Positions 1-5,655 of a DNA stretch of 26,830 nt are shown one piece after another. Where the stretch lies: positions 1 to 26,830 of the forward strand of contig CAAFFR010000196.1 in NCBI GenBank assembly GCA_900762245.1. Reading direction: 5' to 3'. The translations under genes were made by a program, and so were the position numbers. Origin of the DNA: an uncultured Oscillospiraceae bacterium. Lineage in GTDB: Bacteria; Bacillota_A; Clostridia; Oscillospirales; Oscillospiraceae. The number at the start of each line of letters is the position of its first letter. The first letter of the stretch is position 1. The notes under the pieces were generated by a model that had not been told where the DNA came from, did no database searches, and saw only the letters and a list, made by a program, of their open reading frames with translations.

Positions 1-145
1 GGATAGTAATGCTGAGTCGCATATACTATCCGCTAGTATACGGGAGTATTGTTTCATACCGGCGAGTTAACTGCAAGTCGCCGCTACGTTTTACGCTTAC
101 GAACAAACGGAAGGAAAGAAAGGTGAAATGTCCTAAAATGAACCA

Positions 146-177
146 AGGAGCCGCCATATGGCGGCTCCTAAATTTTT
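146..177 (+). terminator. Perfect 24-bp palindromic terminator
   Basis: AGGAGCCGCC and GGCGGCTCCT form a 10-bp stem around ATAT, followed by AAATTTTT. The T-tract is on the + strand, so it would end a rightward transcript entering from before the contig start. It also lies just after the stop of the leftward gene ending at 179, although its T-tract in that direction is weak. Apart from this hairpin I recognise nothing in positions 1-178. Confidence 0.75.
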
Positions 178-178
178 G

Positions 179-1009
179 CTATTTTTGTGACATAACTGCT
201 GAAAAACTAAGTTCATCTTGATATGGCACTAGTTTCTCTTGAATTTCTTTTATACTAACAAGTTCAATCCCTGTGGGGGAAAACTTCGGGGATACGAGTT
301 GGAGCGAAAATTCTGTTTCTCTACCTAGTAAACACGGTGGAATCGTATTCTCATTTAAATTATTGGTCTTTCTAGGTGGTGCATTTTTATCAACCAACCA
401 AGAAATCTGCTGCCTCAATGTGTTCTTAAACCATTGTCCAAGTAAATTCTTATAATATACTTCCACCACTAGAACAGTCCCATGATATGGATGCTTATAA
501 GGGTTTGTATGTATACGGTGTACATTCTTTTCGTGACGATACCGCAAATCCTCAACAAGCATATTAATTTCATCAGTTTCGTACCGAACACTTATAGTTT
601 GTTTCTCGTTGGGCTTTACATATCTTAAATAGTCAGGATAATAATCCATATCGACTATGTTAGATCCATCTGTGACATTTTTTATGTGCTGTAATTCCAT
701 ATGTGAAAGAGCGTAAATTTCAAGAGCAGGGGAATCTCCTATATTCTCTATTTCTAACTCAATATGTAGTTGTCTTCTTCCGGATTCGGTAAAGCATGCT
801 GACCCATGAGTTTGAGATATATCTACCACAACACAAGGTTGATTGTTTATTTTCATTTGTTCCGAAGCTTGTTCTACAGATTTCTGCGTTGCTTTCATTT
901 GTTTATATGTAAAAATAACATAGATCAATGTAATTACCGCTGTAATAGCCGATACTAAAACACTTAGAATACCAGATAAATAAGTATTGATAAATTGTAA
1001 AATATCCAT
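179..1009 (-). CDS. Membrane-anchored protein of unknown function
   Basis: This 276-residue protein is not a family I recognise. Residues about 10-35 form one hydrophobic membrane segment (LSVLVSAITAVITLIYVIF). A polar, probably coiled-coil stretch follows (KQMKATQKSVEQASEQMK), then about 210 residues rich in beta-type sequence, including a segment LHIELEIENIGDSPALEI that resembles an immunoglobulin-like or other beta-sandwich fold. The likely arrangement is one N-terminal anchor with a soluble domain. The start is supported by AGGGTG eight bases upstream and by a promoter at 1026-1054. It is visibly more AT-rich than the genes right of the tRNA, which suggests an accessory origin. It stands alone as a transcription unit. 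Confidence 0.7.
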   Translation of the reverse strand: MDILQFINTYLSGILSVLVSAITAVITLIYVIFTYKQMKATQKSVEQASEQMKINNQPCVVVDISQTHGSACFTESGRRQLHIELEIENIGDSPALEIYALSHMELQHIKNVTDGSNIVDMDYYPDYLRYVKPNEKQTISVRYETDEINMLVEDLRYRHEKNVHRIHTNPYKHPYHGTVLVVEVYYKNLLGQWFKNTLRQQISWLVDKNAPPRKTNNLNENTIPPCLLGRETEFSLQLVSPKFSPTGIELVSIKEIQEKLVPYQDELSFSAVMSQK

Positions 1010-1025
1010 ATTATCACCCTAAAGT

Positions 1026-1054
1026 ATTATATAGCAACTGTTATTATTTGTCTA
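1026..1054 (-). promoter_or_regulatory. Sigma-A type promoter of the 179-1009 gene
   Basis: On the - strand TAGACA (1049-1054) and TATAAT (1026-1031) are separated by exactly 17 bases, 17 bases upstream of the ATG at 1009. Confidence 0.7.
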
Positions 1055-1090
1055 CTAATATTGACAATTATCAAAATAGCGGTAAAGTAA

Positions 1091-1118
1091 TCAAAAAGAG
1101 AGGCTAACGATAGCCCCT
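1091..1118 (-). terminator. Terminator after the 1131-1376 gene
   Basis: AGGGGCTA and TAGCCTCT pair around a short loop, followed on the - strand by CTTTTTGA. It lies 13 bases beyond the stop codon of the leftward gene at 1131-1376. Confidence 0.7.
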
Positions 1119-1130
1119 CCTTTTGCTGTC

Positions 1131-1376
1131 TTAGTTCAAGGGATGATAATCCGTTGTGTTTCTCAGATACTCCCGTATGTCCCCATGTAACAGCAAATTC
1201 ACATAGTCCACCGGGGCATTATACACCAGCCAATCCAGTTCGCTGGCTTCGTACATATTCCGGGCAACCTCGTTTTCGACTTTGGTGCAGTCGATGGAGA
1301 TCATGCTGCCGTCGGCATATTTGACCTCGACACAGGCGGTGTCGATATTGAACTCGCAAGAGATAATCTTATCCAT
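1131..1376 (-). CDS. Small conserved protein, DUF6061-like
   Basis: This 81-residue acidic protein starts MDKIISCEFNIDTACVEV and contains YADGSMISID and an ELDWLVYNAP segment. From memory it resembles small clostridial proteins grouped as DUF6061, of unknown function; that assignment is a recollection and not a search result. No signal peptide, membrane segment or cofactor motif is visible. GGGAGG lies at good distance before the ATG at 1376. The gene sits directly downstream of the tRNA-Arg terminator on the same strand, so before the element inserted it was the gene following tRNA-Arg. Confidence 0.7.
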   Translation of the reverse strand: MDKIISCEFNIDTACVEVKYADGSMISIDCTKVENEVARNMYEASELDWLVYNAPVDYVNLLLHGDIREYLRNTTDYHPLN

Positions 1377-1385
1377 GTTGTCCTC

Positions 1386-1440
1386 CCAAAAACAAAAATA
1401 ATCCGAACCCTTCTCCTACTGAGATAAGGTTCGGATTATT
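1386..1440 (-). terminator. Displaced original terminator of tRNA-Arg
   Basis: AATAATCCGAAC (1397-1408) pairs perfectly with GTTCGGATTATT (1429-1440), with CCTT/AAGG extending the stem inward. The - strand then continues TTTTTGTTTTT. It lies directly beyond the partial tRNA copy at 1447-1492. It therefore looks like the native terminator of tRNA-Arg, now about 9.8 kb away from the intact gene. Confidence 0.8.
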
Positions 1441-1446
1441 CTTCTT

Positions 1447-1492
1447 TGGTACGCCGAAAGGGACTCGAACCCCCGACCTACTGATTCGTAGT
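1447..1492. repeat. Left attachment repeat (tRNA-Arg 3' fragment)
   Basis: These 46 bases are identical to 11226-11271 and are the displaced original 3' end of tRNA-Arg. Identity stops at 1493, where GCGGTGAG replaces the CAGTCACTC of the intact gene. The repeat begins at the base complementary to the A of the encoded CCA. Confidence 0.92.
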
Positions 1493-1605
1493 GCGGTGAG
1501 GAGTGTTTTGCCTCATGATTTCTCATTCTGCGTAGCAACCTGTTATCCCGATTTATGCAGGTATTTCTAACTTTTCAATTCGCTTCGTTTTGGGTCATTA
1601 CGGGG

Positions 1606-1634
1606 ATTGTGGCCCGGAATTGGCCCCAAATTTT
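1606..1634. repeat. Candidate integrase arm-type sites, left
   Basis: Two imperfect copies, ATTGTGGCCCGGA and ATTGGCCCCAAA, lie in tandem about 115 bp inside the left attachment repeat. They closely resemble the exact tandem ATTGGCCCAAA pair at 11125-11146 near the right end. Paired repeats near both ends suit the arm sites bound by the N-terminal domain of tyrosine integrases. That role is an inference. Confidence 0.4.
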
Positions 1635-1869
1635 CGGTCTGATTTTTACGCCATAGTTGATTTATGCAAATACCGACACCGCCCCCATATAGCGGCACCG
1701 CTCTTTGTTATTCTTTGTTTGCGAATAAATCCCCGCCACACGGAAACTATAGAATCCTCTACAAGCCCGCCCGGGCGGCCTGTATAGGCAGAATCGCCAT
1801 GTCTGCGAACGCTTCCCTTATTCGTATCAGAAAGCAGCTCTCACAGCCATCCAGAGGTTTATTCCAATA

Positions 1870-1898
1870 TTGATGCTGTGATATTGATGTGCTATACT
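1870..1898 (+). promoter_or_regulatory. Promoter of the HicB-like gene
   Basis: TTGATG (1870-1875) and TATACT (1893-1898) are 17 bases apart, 54 bases before the ATG at 1953. Confidence 0.65.
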
Positions 1899-1952
1899 GG
1901 TATCCAGAACCAACCGCCACAAAACCACGCATTCATTTGAAAGGAGCCGTCT

Positions 1953-2360
1953 ATGAAAGATCACTACGCCTTCCCCGCATATTTCTATTTTGCCGAGGAT
2001 GGGATTTCCATTGAGTTCCCGGATCTGCCCGGCTGCCTGTCCTGCGCCCACAGTCAGGAGGAAGCCTTCCACAATGCAAAAGAGACTCTGGGCCTTCATC
2101 TGTACGGAATGGAGAAGGACGGAGAGGATATCCCGGAGCCTACACCAGTACCGCAGCTTCATCCAGAAGAAAACGCTGCCATTGTCATGGTAGAAGTATT
2201 CATGCCGGCCATTCGTGACCGCATCTGCAACCAGCCTGTCCGCCACACCGTTACTCTCCCGGCATGGTTAAGCACTGCCGCTCGTGAACAGGACATTGAC
2301 TTGTCCCATGTGCTGCAGCAAGCCCTTGAAAACCTGATTGGCAGCCATCCTGCACATTGA
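1953..2360 (+). CDS. Orphan HicB-family antitoxin-like protein
   Basis: This 135-residue protein has the HicB layout. The N-terminal partly degraded RNase H-like half is seen as YFAEDGISIEFPDLPGCLSC followed by EEAFHNAKETLGLHL. The C-terminal DNA-binding half (VTLPAWLSTAAREQDIDLSHVLQQALENLIG) resembles a ribbon-helix-helix or HicB C-terminal segment. In the family HicB neutralises the mRNA interferase HicA and represses the operon. Here no hicA-sized gene with the GSHH-type motif lies on either side, so it is an orphan. It may act as a plain regulator or as an antidote to toxins from elsewhere. AAAGGAG precedes the ATG. It has its own promoter at 1870-1898. Confidence 0.85.
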   Translation: MKDHYAFPAYFYFAEDGISIEFPDLPGCLSCAHSQEEAFHNAKETLGLHLYGMEKDGEDIPEPTPVPQLHPEENAAIVMVEVFMPAIRDRICNQPVRHTVTLPAWLSTAAREQDIDLSHVLQQALENLIGSHPAH

Positions 2361-2373
2361 TCCCAGTTTCTTC

Positions 2374-2402
2374 TTGCGTTTTGTCGAAGCCTGTGATATG
2401 CT
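2374..2402 (+). promoter_or_regulatory. Promoter of the small toxin-like gene
   Basis: TTGCGT (2374-2379) and TATGCT (2397-2402) are 17 bases apart, just after the HicB-like stop. The predicted transcript starts near 2409, giving a leader of about 80 bases. The leader contains CTACC/GGTAG arms and a CCCCC run (2460-2464) that can pair with either of two GGGGG runs (2445-2449 or 2475-2479). The second GGGGG run is the ribosome site. Confidence 0.6.
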
Positions 2403-2487
2403 GACCATGGTGCTACCAGTAACGGTAGGCGGTTTCCCCTGGCAGGGGGTATTTCTTGGCCCCCTGATAAAAAAGGGGGTGGTGGAT

Positions 2488-2568
2488 ATGATTACATGGC
2501 AAGATTTGTTTGCCTTTTGCATGGTCATGATCGCACTGGTCTCTCTGATTGTTCAGATTATGAGATAA
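2488..2568 (+). CDS. 26-residue hydrophobic peptide, type I toxin candidate
   Basis: The peptide reads MITWQDLFAFCMVMIALVSL and ends IVQIMR, so it is almost entirely one membrane helix with a short charged end. It resembles the tiny holin-like toxins and small membrane peptides common in Firmicutes mobile elements; this is a recollection. GGGGGTGGTGG gives a strong ribosome site that an upstream CCCCC could mask. The gene ends just before a hairpin terminator shared with a convergent antisense RNA driven by a consensus promoter at 2667-2695. This is the layout of type I toxin-antitoxin loci such as the Fst/par group. In those systems the peptide damages the membrane when the RNA antidote is lost. 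Toxicity here is inferred. Confidence 0.65.
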   Translation: MITWQDLFAFCMVMIALVSLIVQIMR

Positions 2569-2570
2569 GT

Positions 2571-2616
2571 AAAAAAGAAGTAACCGCCCAGCTTCCCGGC
2601 ACAGCGGTTACTTCTT
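2571..2616. terminator. Bidirectional terminator shared by toxin gene and antisense RNA
   Basis: AAGAAGTAACCGC (2575-2587) and GCGGTTACTTCTT (2604-2616) form a perfect 13-bp stem with a 16-base loop. The uridine tract is strong leftward (CTTTTTTA) and weaker rightward (TTCTTTGT). Confidence 0.8.
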
Positions 2617-2660
2617 TGTAAACGATCCGGGGAGAACCGTCTACCGGTAGCACCCTTCGT
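2571..2660 (-). ncRNA. Antisense RNA, candidate type I antitoxin
   Basis: A consensus promoter on the - strand would start a roughly 90-nt RNA near 2660 that ends in the hairpin at 2575-2616, followed by TTCTTTTTTA. No open frame of useful length lies in it. It overlaps the 3' end of the convergent peptide mRNA. Its 5' part (GGTGCTACC at 2654-2646, then GGTAGACGGTTCTCCCC at 2645-2629) nearly repeats the predicted 5' end of the toxin mRNA and contains the palindrome CTACCGGTAG, suited to loop or kissing contacts. Its CUCCCC could also pair with the toxin ribosome site. The ends are predictions. Confidence 0.6.
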
Positions 2661-2666
2661 ATATTC

Positions 2667-2695
2667 AGTATATCCCAATAATAGCGTTTTGTCAA
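2667..2695 (-). promoter_or_regulatory. Consensus promoter of the antisense RNA
   Basis: On the - strand TTGACA (2690-2695) and TATACT (2667-2672) are 17 bases apart. It is much nearer consensus than the convergent toxin promoter, as expected when the antidote RNA must be in excess. Confidence 0.75.
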
Positions 2696-2731
2696 TGCTC
2701 CCGTCATGTGGCGGGGGCATTTTTTGCTTCA

Positions 2732-3394
2732 TCAGCCAATGCCCTGGATGGTATTTGCATACAGGAAATCCTTCAGTTCCTCGCTGTCGCCGGTGTTGTA
2801 GTAGTCCAGCAGAAGCGTATTGAACTGCTCCATGTGGCGGTCGGTGATCGTCAGGAACCCGGCACCGGAGGAAACAAGGATCTTGTTTGCAAGGGTCATG
2901 CTGGTGCGCTTATTGCCGTCCCAGAAGAATTGTCCCCGTGCACCCCATGTGAAGGCCTCCAGGGCCTTTGCGGTGGCGGTAGTGTCAGCGGTCAGGATTG
3001 CTTCCAGTTCTGTCCTTGTCTGATCTTCATCCGGTACAGGGGGCATATAATCCGTGCCGGAAATGCCTACGGAGCCGGTGCGCAGCTTGCCCCATTCCAG
3101 GGCCTCGTTCCGGGCAATGTATTCGTTCAGCTTGCACCAGTATTCAAACGTCACCGGCTCGGCCATGCTGCCCAACAGGAACCGCCACGCATCCCGCATA
3201 TTCAGAACTGCTTGGATATCGTCCAGCTGGACACTGGGCACGTTCACACCCTGCAAGATGGTTTTGGTCTGAGGGAATGTGATGTTCCTGGCTTCCATCC
3301 GCATACCGCAATAAACATTCTCGTCCCACTTCTTTTTAGCCAGGAACAGGCTTTGCTCCGGGGTCATGTGGAATTTATCGGGGTAGTTCTTCAT
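2732..3394 (-). CDS. Fic/Doc-family protein lacking the motif histidine
   Basis: This 220-residue protein carries a Fic core. The usual HxFxDGNGR or HxFxDANKR motif appears as Q155-F-F-W-D159-G-N161-K-R163-T, in RGQFFWDGNKRT. Fic enzymes move AMP or another phosphate group onto target proteins, using the motif histidine as base and the GNxR part to hold the phosphates. Here the histidine is glutamine, so classical activity is doubtful. I recall related clostridial proteins with glutamine at the same site, so this may mark a subfamily and not random decay. The start overlaps the stop of the upstream ribbon-helix-helix gene as ATGA, indicating translational coupling and a toxin-antitoxin-type pair. 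Confidence 0.85.
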   Translation of the reverse strand: MKNYPDKFHMTPEQSLFLAKKKWDENVYCGMRMEARNITFPQTKTILQGVNVPSVQLDDIQAVLNMRDAWRFLLGSMAEPVTFEYWCKLNEYIARNEALEWGKLRTGSVGISGTDYMPPVPDEDQTRTELEAILTADTTATAKALEAFTWGARGQFFWDGNKRTSMTLANKILVSSGAGFLTITDRHMEQFNTLLLDYYNTGDSEELKDFLYANTIQGIG

Positions 3395-3597
3395 CCTGCT
3401 ACCTCCTGGGCGTTGTCACGATCCATAGTTTCCGTGATTGCCCGGTTGATAAAGGCGTTAAGGCTGCCGCCATCCAACTTGTCGGCGTGTGCCTGGATAA
3501 GTTCCTTTTTTCCTTTTACTACCTTGACCTCAATTCGGTCATAAGCTTTTTTAACATAGTTTGCAGTTGCCCGCTGCTGGGCCTTTGAGATCGCCAT
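3391..3597 (-). CDS. Ribbon-helix-helix-like antitoxin/repressor paired with the Fic protein
   Basis: This 68-residue basic protein (MAISKAQQRATANYVKKAYD, then DRIEVKVVKGKKELIQAHAD) ends in SLNAFINRAITETMDRD. It fits the Arc/MetJ-like pattern in which a short strand (IEVKVVKG) is followed by two helices. It most likely binds DNA as a dimer and represses its own operon, and may neutralise the Fic protein. The start at 3597 is chosen because AAGGGAGG lies seven bases upstream; a longer open frame to 3831 runs across the promoter and is rejected. The gene is first in a two-gene operon and overlaps the Fic start by four bases. Confidence 0.75.
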   Translation of the reverse strand: MAISKAQQRATANYVKKAYDRIEVKVVKGKKELIQAHADKLDGGSLNAFINRAITETMDRDNAQEVAG

Positions 3598-3629
3598 ACT
3601 ATAGCCTCCCTTGTAAAAAGTGTGACGGC

Positions 3630-3645
3630 ACCTCAAATATGAGGT
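3630..3645. repeat. Inverted repeat in the RHH-Fic leader
   Basis: ACCTCA-AATA-TGAGGT is a perfect 6-bp inverted repeat lying between the promoter and the ribosome site of the RHH gene. It could be an operator or an RNA hairpin. Confidence 0.35.
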
Positions 3646-3666
3646 CACCTTCTCCATTATGTTTGT

Positions 3667-3695
3667 ATTATACCACGCAAATCTAGTGTCGTCAA
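3667..3695 (-). promoter_or_regulatory. Promoter of the RHH-Fic operon
   Basis: On the - strand TTGACG (3690-3695) and TATAAT (3667-3672) are 17 bases apart, 70 bases before the RHH start codon. Confidence 0.8.
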
Positions 3696-3770
3696 TATAG
3701 AATTTTATATATAATATCGACAGTATATTTGTGCAATGTTCCATCTTGCATTTATAGTGTCGACAATATA
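3684..3770. repeat. Three direct repeats upstream of the RHH-Fic operon
   Basis: TCGWCARTATA occurs at 3689-3699, 3717-3727 and 3760-3770. The first and third copies extend to 15 of 16 identical bases (3684-3699 and 3755-3770). The first overlaps the -35 box of the leftward operon promoter. They are candidate operators for the RHH protein and could also affect rightward transcription of the gene at 3896. Confidence 0.45.
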
Positions 3771-3895
3771 TAATATAGACATGGAACAGAGGACAGCCCA
3801 ATTTCAACACTGCCTGTTGTAAGTCCCGCAATTAAACACAAAAGAGCAGCGACAGCACGGAGAGACGGCAACCAAAAACAAAAGGAGGCCAACCA

Positions 3896-4129
3896 ATGGG
3901 AAATGTACTGACCATCCGGGAAGCAGTTTCCAGAGCCAAGGACGAGGGAATCCCGGTATCCGAATACACGCTCCGGGCGTGGATCACTGCTGGATTGATA
4001 CCCGTTCGCCTGATCGGCGCAAAGCGGCTGCTGTATTACCCGAATCTGATCCGCTATCTGCAATGCGAGGACGGCGGCGATATCCAGCCCGTGGCGGATG
4101 TGTCCGGCGGAATCCGCCGAATCTCATAA
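3896..4129 (+). CDS. Excisionase-like HTH protein, copy 1
   Basis: This 77-residue protein has a MerR/excisionase-type winged helix: VLTIREAVSRAKDEGIPVSE, then YTLRAWITAGLIPVRLIGAK and LLYYPNLIRYL. Such proteins bend DNA for excision or regulate transcription. It is a paralogue of the protein at 8402-8644, with about 41 identities over the first 65 aligned residues including IREAV, SEYTLR, YPNL and the CEDGGD-QP tail. AAAGGAGG precedes the ATG. It is first in a rightward run of five small genes ending at 5469. Which paralogue is the true excisionase cannot be decided here. Confidence 0.8.
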   Translation: MGNVLTIREAVSRAKDEGIPVSEYTLRAWITAGLIPVRLIGAKRLLYYPNLIRYLQCEDGGDIQPVADVSGGIRRIS

Positions 4130-4149
4130 CGACAACAGGAGGTACCAGC

Positions 4150-4455
4150 ATGAAAAAGTATAATCTCAGCAGCATCATGAGCGCAGCGTGGCGGATCTTC
4201 CGCAAGGGTGCCCAATCCTTTGCCGTGGCTCTGCGAATAGCATGGGCCAACGCCAAAGCCCATAACACCGCCAAGGAGACCGCCGGTATCACCGAGGAAA
4301 CCCACACCTGGGCAGGCTGGCGTGATCTGGGCTACGAAGTGATCCATGAAAGCAAGGCCCTGTACAAGGCCATCCTGGCAGACCCTGCCACAAAGAAGGG
4401 TACCCGGGTAACCTGCTACTTCGGAGCATCCCAGGTTCAGCCCATCAGTGCATAA
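4150..4455 (+). CDS. Small Trp-rich helical protein of unknown function
   Basis: The 101-residue product starts MKKYNLSSIMSAAWRIFRKG and continues AQSFAVALRIAWANAKAHNT. It has two repeats of an AW-x-x-x-(F/K) helical pattern that I recall from small proteins of Firmicutes mobile elements. The C-terminal half (WRDLGYEVIHESKALYKAIL, then RVTCYFGASQVQPISA) is not recognised. CAGGAGGT lies seven bases before the ATG. It follows the HTH gene by 20 bases and is likely co-transcribed. No function is proposed. Confidence 0.65.
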   Translation: MKKYNLSSIMSAAWRIFRKGAQSFAVALRIAWANAKAHNTAKETAGITEETHTWAGWRDLGYEVIHESKALYKAILADPATKKGTRVTCYFGASQVQPISA

Positions 4456-4464
4456 GAAAAGCCC

Positions 4465-4546
4465 CTTGCATCACCGCCGACCAAAGCACGATGCAAAGAG
4501 CCTGATCCCCAAAGGGGATGCGGCTATTATACTATGCCGTATCCCC
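4465..4546 (+). other. Three hairpins, two mutually exclusive, in an intercistronic region
   Basis: CTTGCATC (4465-4472) pairs with GATGCAAAG (4490-4498). ATCCCC (4505-4510) pairs with GGGGAT (4514-4519) around AAA. GGGGATGCGGC (4514-4524) also pairs in 10 of 11 positions with GCCGTATCCCC (4536-4546) around an 11-base AT loop. The last two structures share 4514-4519, so only one can form. This looks like an attenuator, RNA switch or processing site ahead of the gene at 4578. A protein-binding or origin role is also possible. Confidence 0.5.
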
Positions 4547-4577
4547 CGACGTCAAGAATAAATTAACGGAGGAATCC

Positions 4578-4751
4578 ATGAACAAACGAGAAGAAATCAT
4601 CCAGCGGGCCGTTATTGACAGGCTGCAGGAAGGGATCCAGTTCTTTACCTCTGACGATATCCTTGCTGTGGCGGGTATTGATGATAAGAAGCTGGCCCAG
4701 ATCAAGAAGCAAATCCTTTTGGAGGCAATGAATACCACCATTCCGGAATGA
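4578..4751 (+). CDS. Small helical protein of unknown function
   Basis: A 57-residue, strongly charged protein: MNKREEIIQRAVIDRLQEGI, then FFTSDDILAVAGIDDKKLAQ. It is predicted helical, possibly a small HTH-like fold because of the DDILAVAGIDDKKLAQIKKQ segment. It belongs to no family I recognise. ACGGAGGA lies seven bases before the chosen ATG; the upstream in-frame extension to 4518 runs through the hairpin region and is rejected. It follows the structured leader at 4465-4546. Confidence 0.6.
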   Translation: MNKREEIIQRAVIDRLQEGIQFFTSDDILAVAGIDDKKLAQIKKQILLEAMNTTIPE

Positions 4752-4888
4752 TTCCGACCCAGACCAGTCCATAAAAGCCACCCATCCGCATAAGCAGAAA
4801 GACAGCCCGTCGCAGTATATTTACTTTATCACGAAATAGATCTGTCGGCAATAGGTAAATGACAATCATCACAGAAAAGGAGGCAGTT

Positions 4889-5167
4889 ATGGAAAACAAA
4901 AACCGTGCAAAACCGTCTGGCCGATTCCCCTCCTTACCCGCTGTCCAATATCTCACGGTGGAAGATGTCATGGCCTGCCTCGGAGTAGGCCGCAGCAAAG
5001 CCTATACGATTATCAGAGAACTCAATGCAGAGCTGGAACGAGACGGTTATATTACCATTGCTGGTAAAATTCCAGCACGGAAGCTCCGTGAAAGGCTATA
5101 CCTTTCCAGTCCCGCCCAACTGACCACGCCCATCCCAAAGGGGCGTACTACCAAACCCAAGAAATAA
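4889..5167 (+). CDS. HTH DNA-binding protein, excisionase-like
   Basis: A 92-residue protein with one HTH: YLTVEDVMACLGVGRSKAYT followed by IIRELNAELERDGYITIAGK and IPARKLRERLY. This pattern, with a 'GVS-SKAY-IIR-LN-EL' core and a conserved KIP segment, is common in small regulators or excisionases of clostridial elements. The basic tail (PKGRTTKPKK) fits nucleic-acid binding. AAAAGGAGG precedes the ATG at 4889. It is separated from the previous gene by 137 bases in which I see nothing distinctive, and followed after 20 bases by the next gene. It could be an excision factor, a replication accessory or a repressor. Confidence 0.75.
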   Translation: MENKNRAKPSGRFPSLPAVQYLTVEDVMACLGVGRSKAYTIIRELNAELERDGYITIAGKIPARKLRERLYLSSPAQLTTPIPKGRTTKPKK

Positions 5168-5187
5168 ATCATAAAGGGAGAACTACA

Positions 5188-5469
5188 ATGGCATACACCA
5201 GTCAAGCAAAATCTGACCTGTTCAACCAATACCTTATGACGATCCCCTCTAGGGCGGATTTACCGCCGGAGGTCAAGCAATGGCTTTCTGACCTTGAAGG
5301 CCAGCTCCACACGGCCCACAGTCTACTGTATTGCCTGTGCGCAGCCAGCGATGTAGCCGGTGAGGGATCATCCGACCTGTTGACGAAATGGTTACCGCAG
5401 GAAATGCCCGCCGCACTCCGGGTGGTAGAGCGTATTTTGTATGAGATCTTGGCAGAGGTTATGCAGTAA
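5188..5469 (+). CDS. Small soluble protein of unknown function
   Basis: A 93-residue helical, mildly acidic protein: MAYTSQAKSDLFNQYLMTIP, then LPPEVKQWLSDLEGQLHTAH and AALRVVERILYEILAEVMQ. No motif is recognised. AAAGGGAG lies before the ATG. It is the last gene of the rightward cassette and is followed by a cluster of hairpins between convergent operons. The position fits the accessory-gene slot of a satellite or integrative element. Confidence 0.6.
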   Translation: MAYTSQAKSDLFNQYLMTIPSRADLPPEVKQWLSDLEGQLHTAHSLLYCLCAASDVAGEGSSDLLTKWLPQEMPAALRVVERILYEILAEVMQ

Positions 5470-5550
5470 TCTCCCTCGAAATTTTCTTCAAAAAGTCGAT
5501 ACTTAATCGATACTCAACCTATACCATTCTTGCGTATTGCTATCATAGAA

Positions 5551-5577
5551 AGGGGCCATTTTTCGGCCCCTATTTTT
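5551..5577 (+). terminator. Terminator of the rightward small-gene cassette
   Basis: AGGGGCC (5551-5557) pairs with GGCCCCT (5565-5571), followed by TATTTTTA. It lies 82 bases after the stop at 5469. Just upstream, TCGATACT occurs twice in 19 bases (about 5498-5516). Confidence 0.8.
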
Positions 5578-5580
5578 AGG

Positions 5581-5634
5581 AAAGGGATCAAATTTTGACC
5601 CCTTTTTCCAACAGCACACACACTTTTTGCTGGA
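5581..5634. terminator. Two further hairpins between convergent operons
   Basis: AAAGGG pairs with CCCTTT across the palindromic TCAAATTTTGA core, followed by TTTTTCC. Next, TTCCA-CAGC pairs with GCTGGAA around an ACACACACTTTTT loop. They lie between the rightward cassette and the stop of the leftward operon at 5656, and probably act as back-up or opposite-direction terminators. Confidence 0.5.
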
Positions 5635-5655
5635 AATAAAACAGGGTATAGACTG

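Larger units (their letters stand above)
1493..1952. other. Gene-free left end of the element
   Basis: No convincing coding sequence lies in these 460 bases; the short open frames lack ribosome sites and protein-like composition. The stretch holds GGCCC-type repeats resembling those at the other end of the element (1606-1634), a promoter at 1870-1898, and the ribosome site of the gene at 1953. A HicA toxin gene, expected upstream of a HicB-like gene, is not present. Confidence 0.6.

Noticed and set aside
1..1446. Left flank as part of the same mobile element
   Set aside because: It lies outside the att repeat and begins with the native tRNA terminator. Its AT-rich membrane gene may be accessory, but no second boundary is visible.
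1493..1952. Possible HicA gene upstream of the HicB-like gene
   Set aside because: None of the frames gives a 60-80 residue basic protein with the HicA motif.
2708..3544. 278-codon open frame opposite the Fic-like gene
   Set aside because: The Fic frame has motif, coupling and ribosome-site support; the opposite frame has none.
3598..3831. N-terminal extension of the RHH protein
   Set aside because: It would translate through the -10 and -35 boxes and lacks a ribosome site; AAGGGAGG marks the start at 3597.
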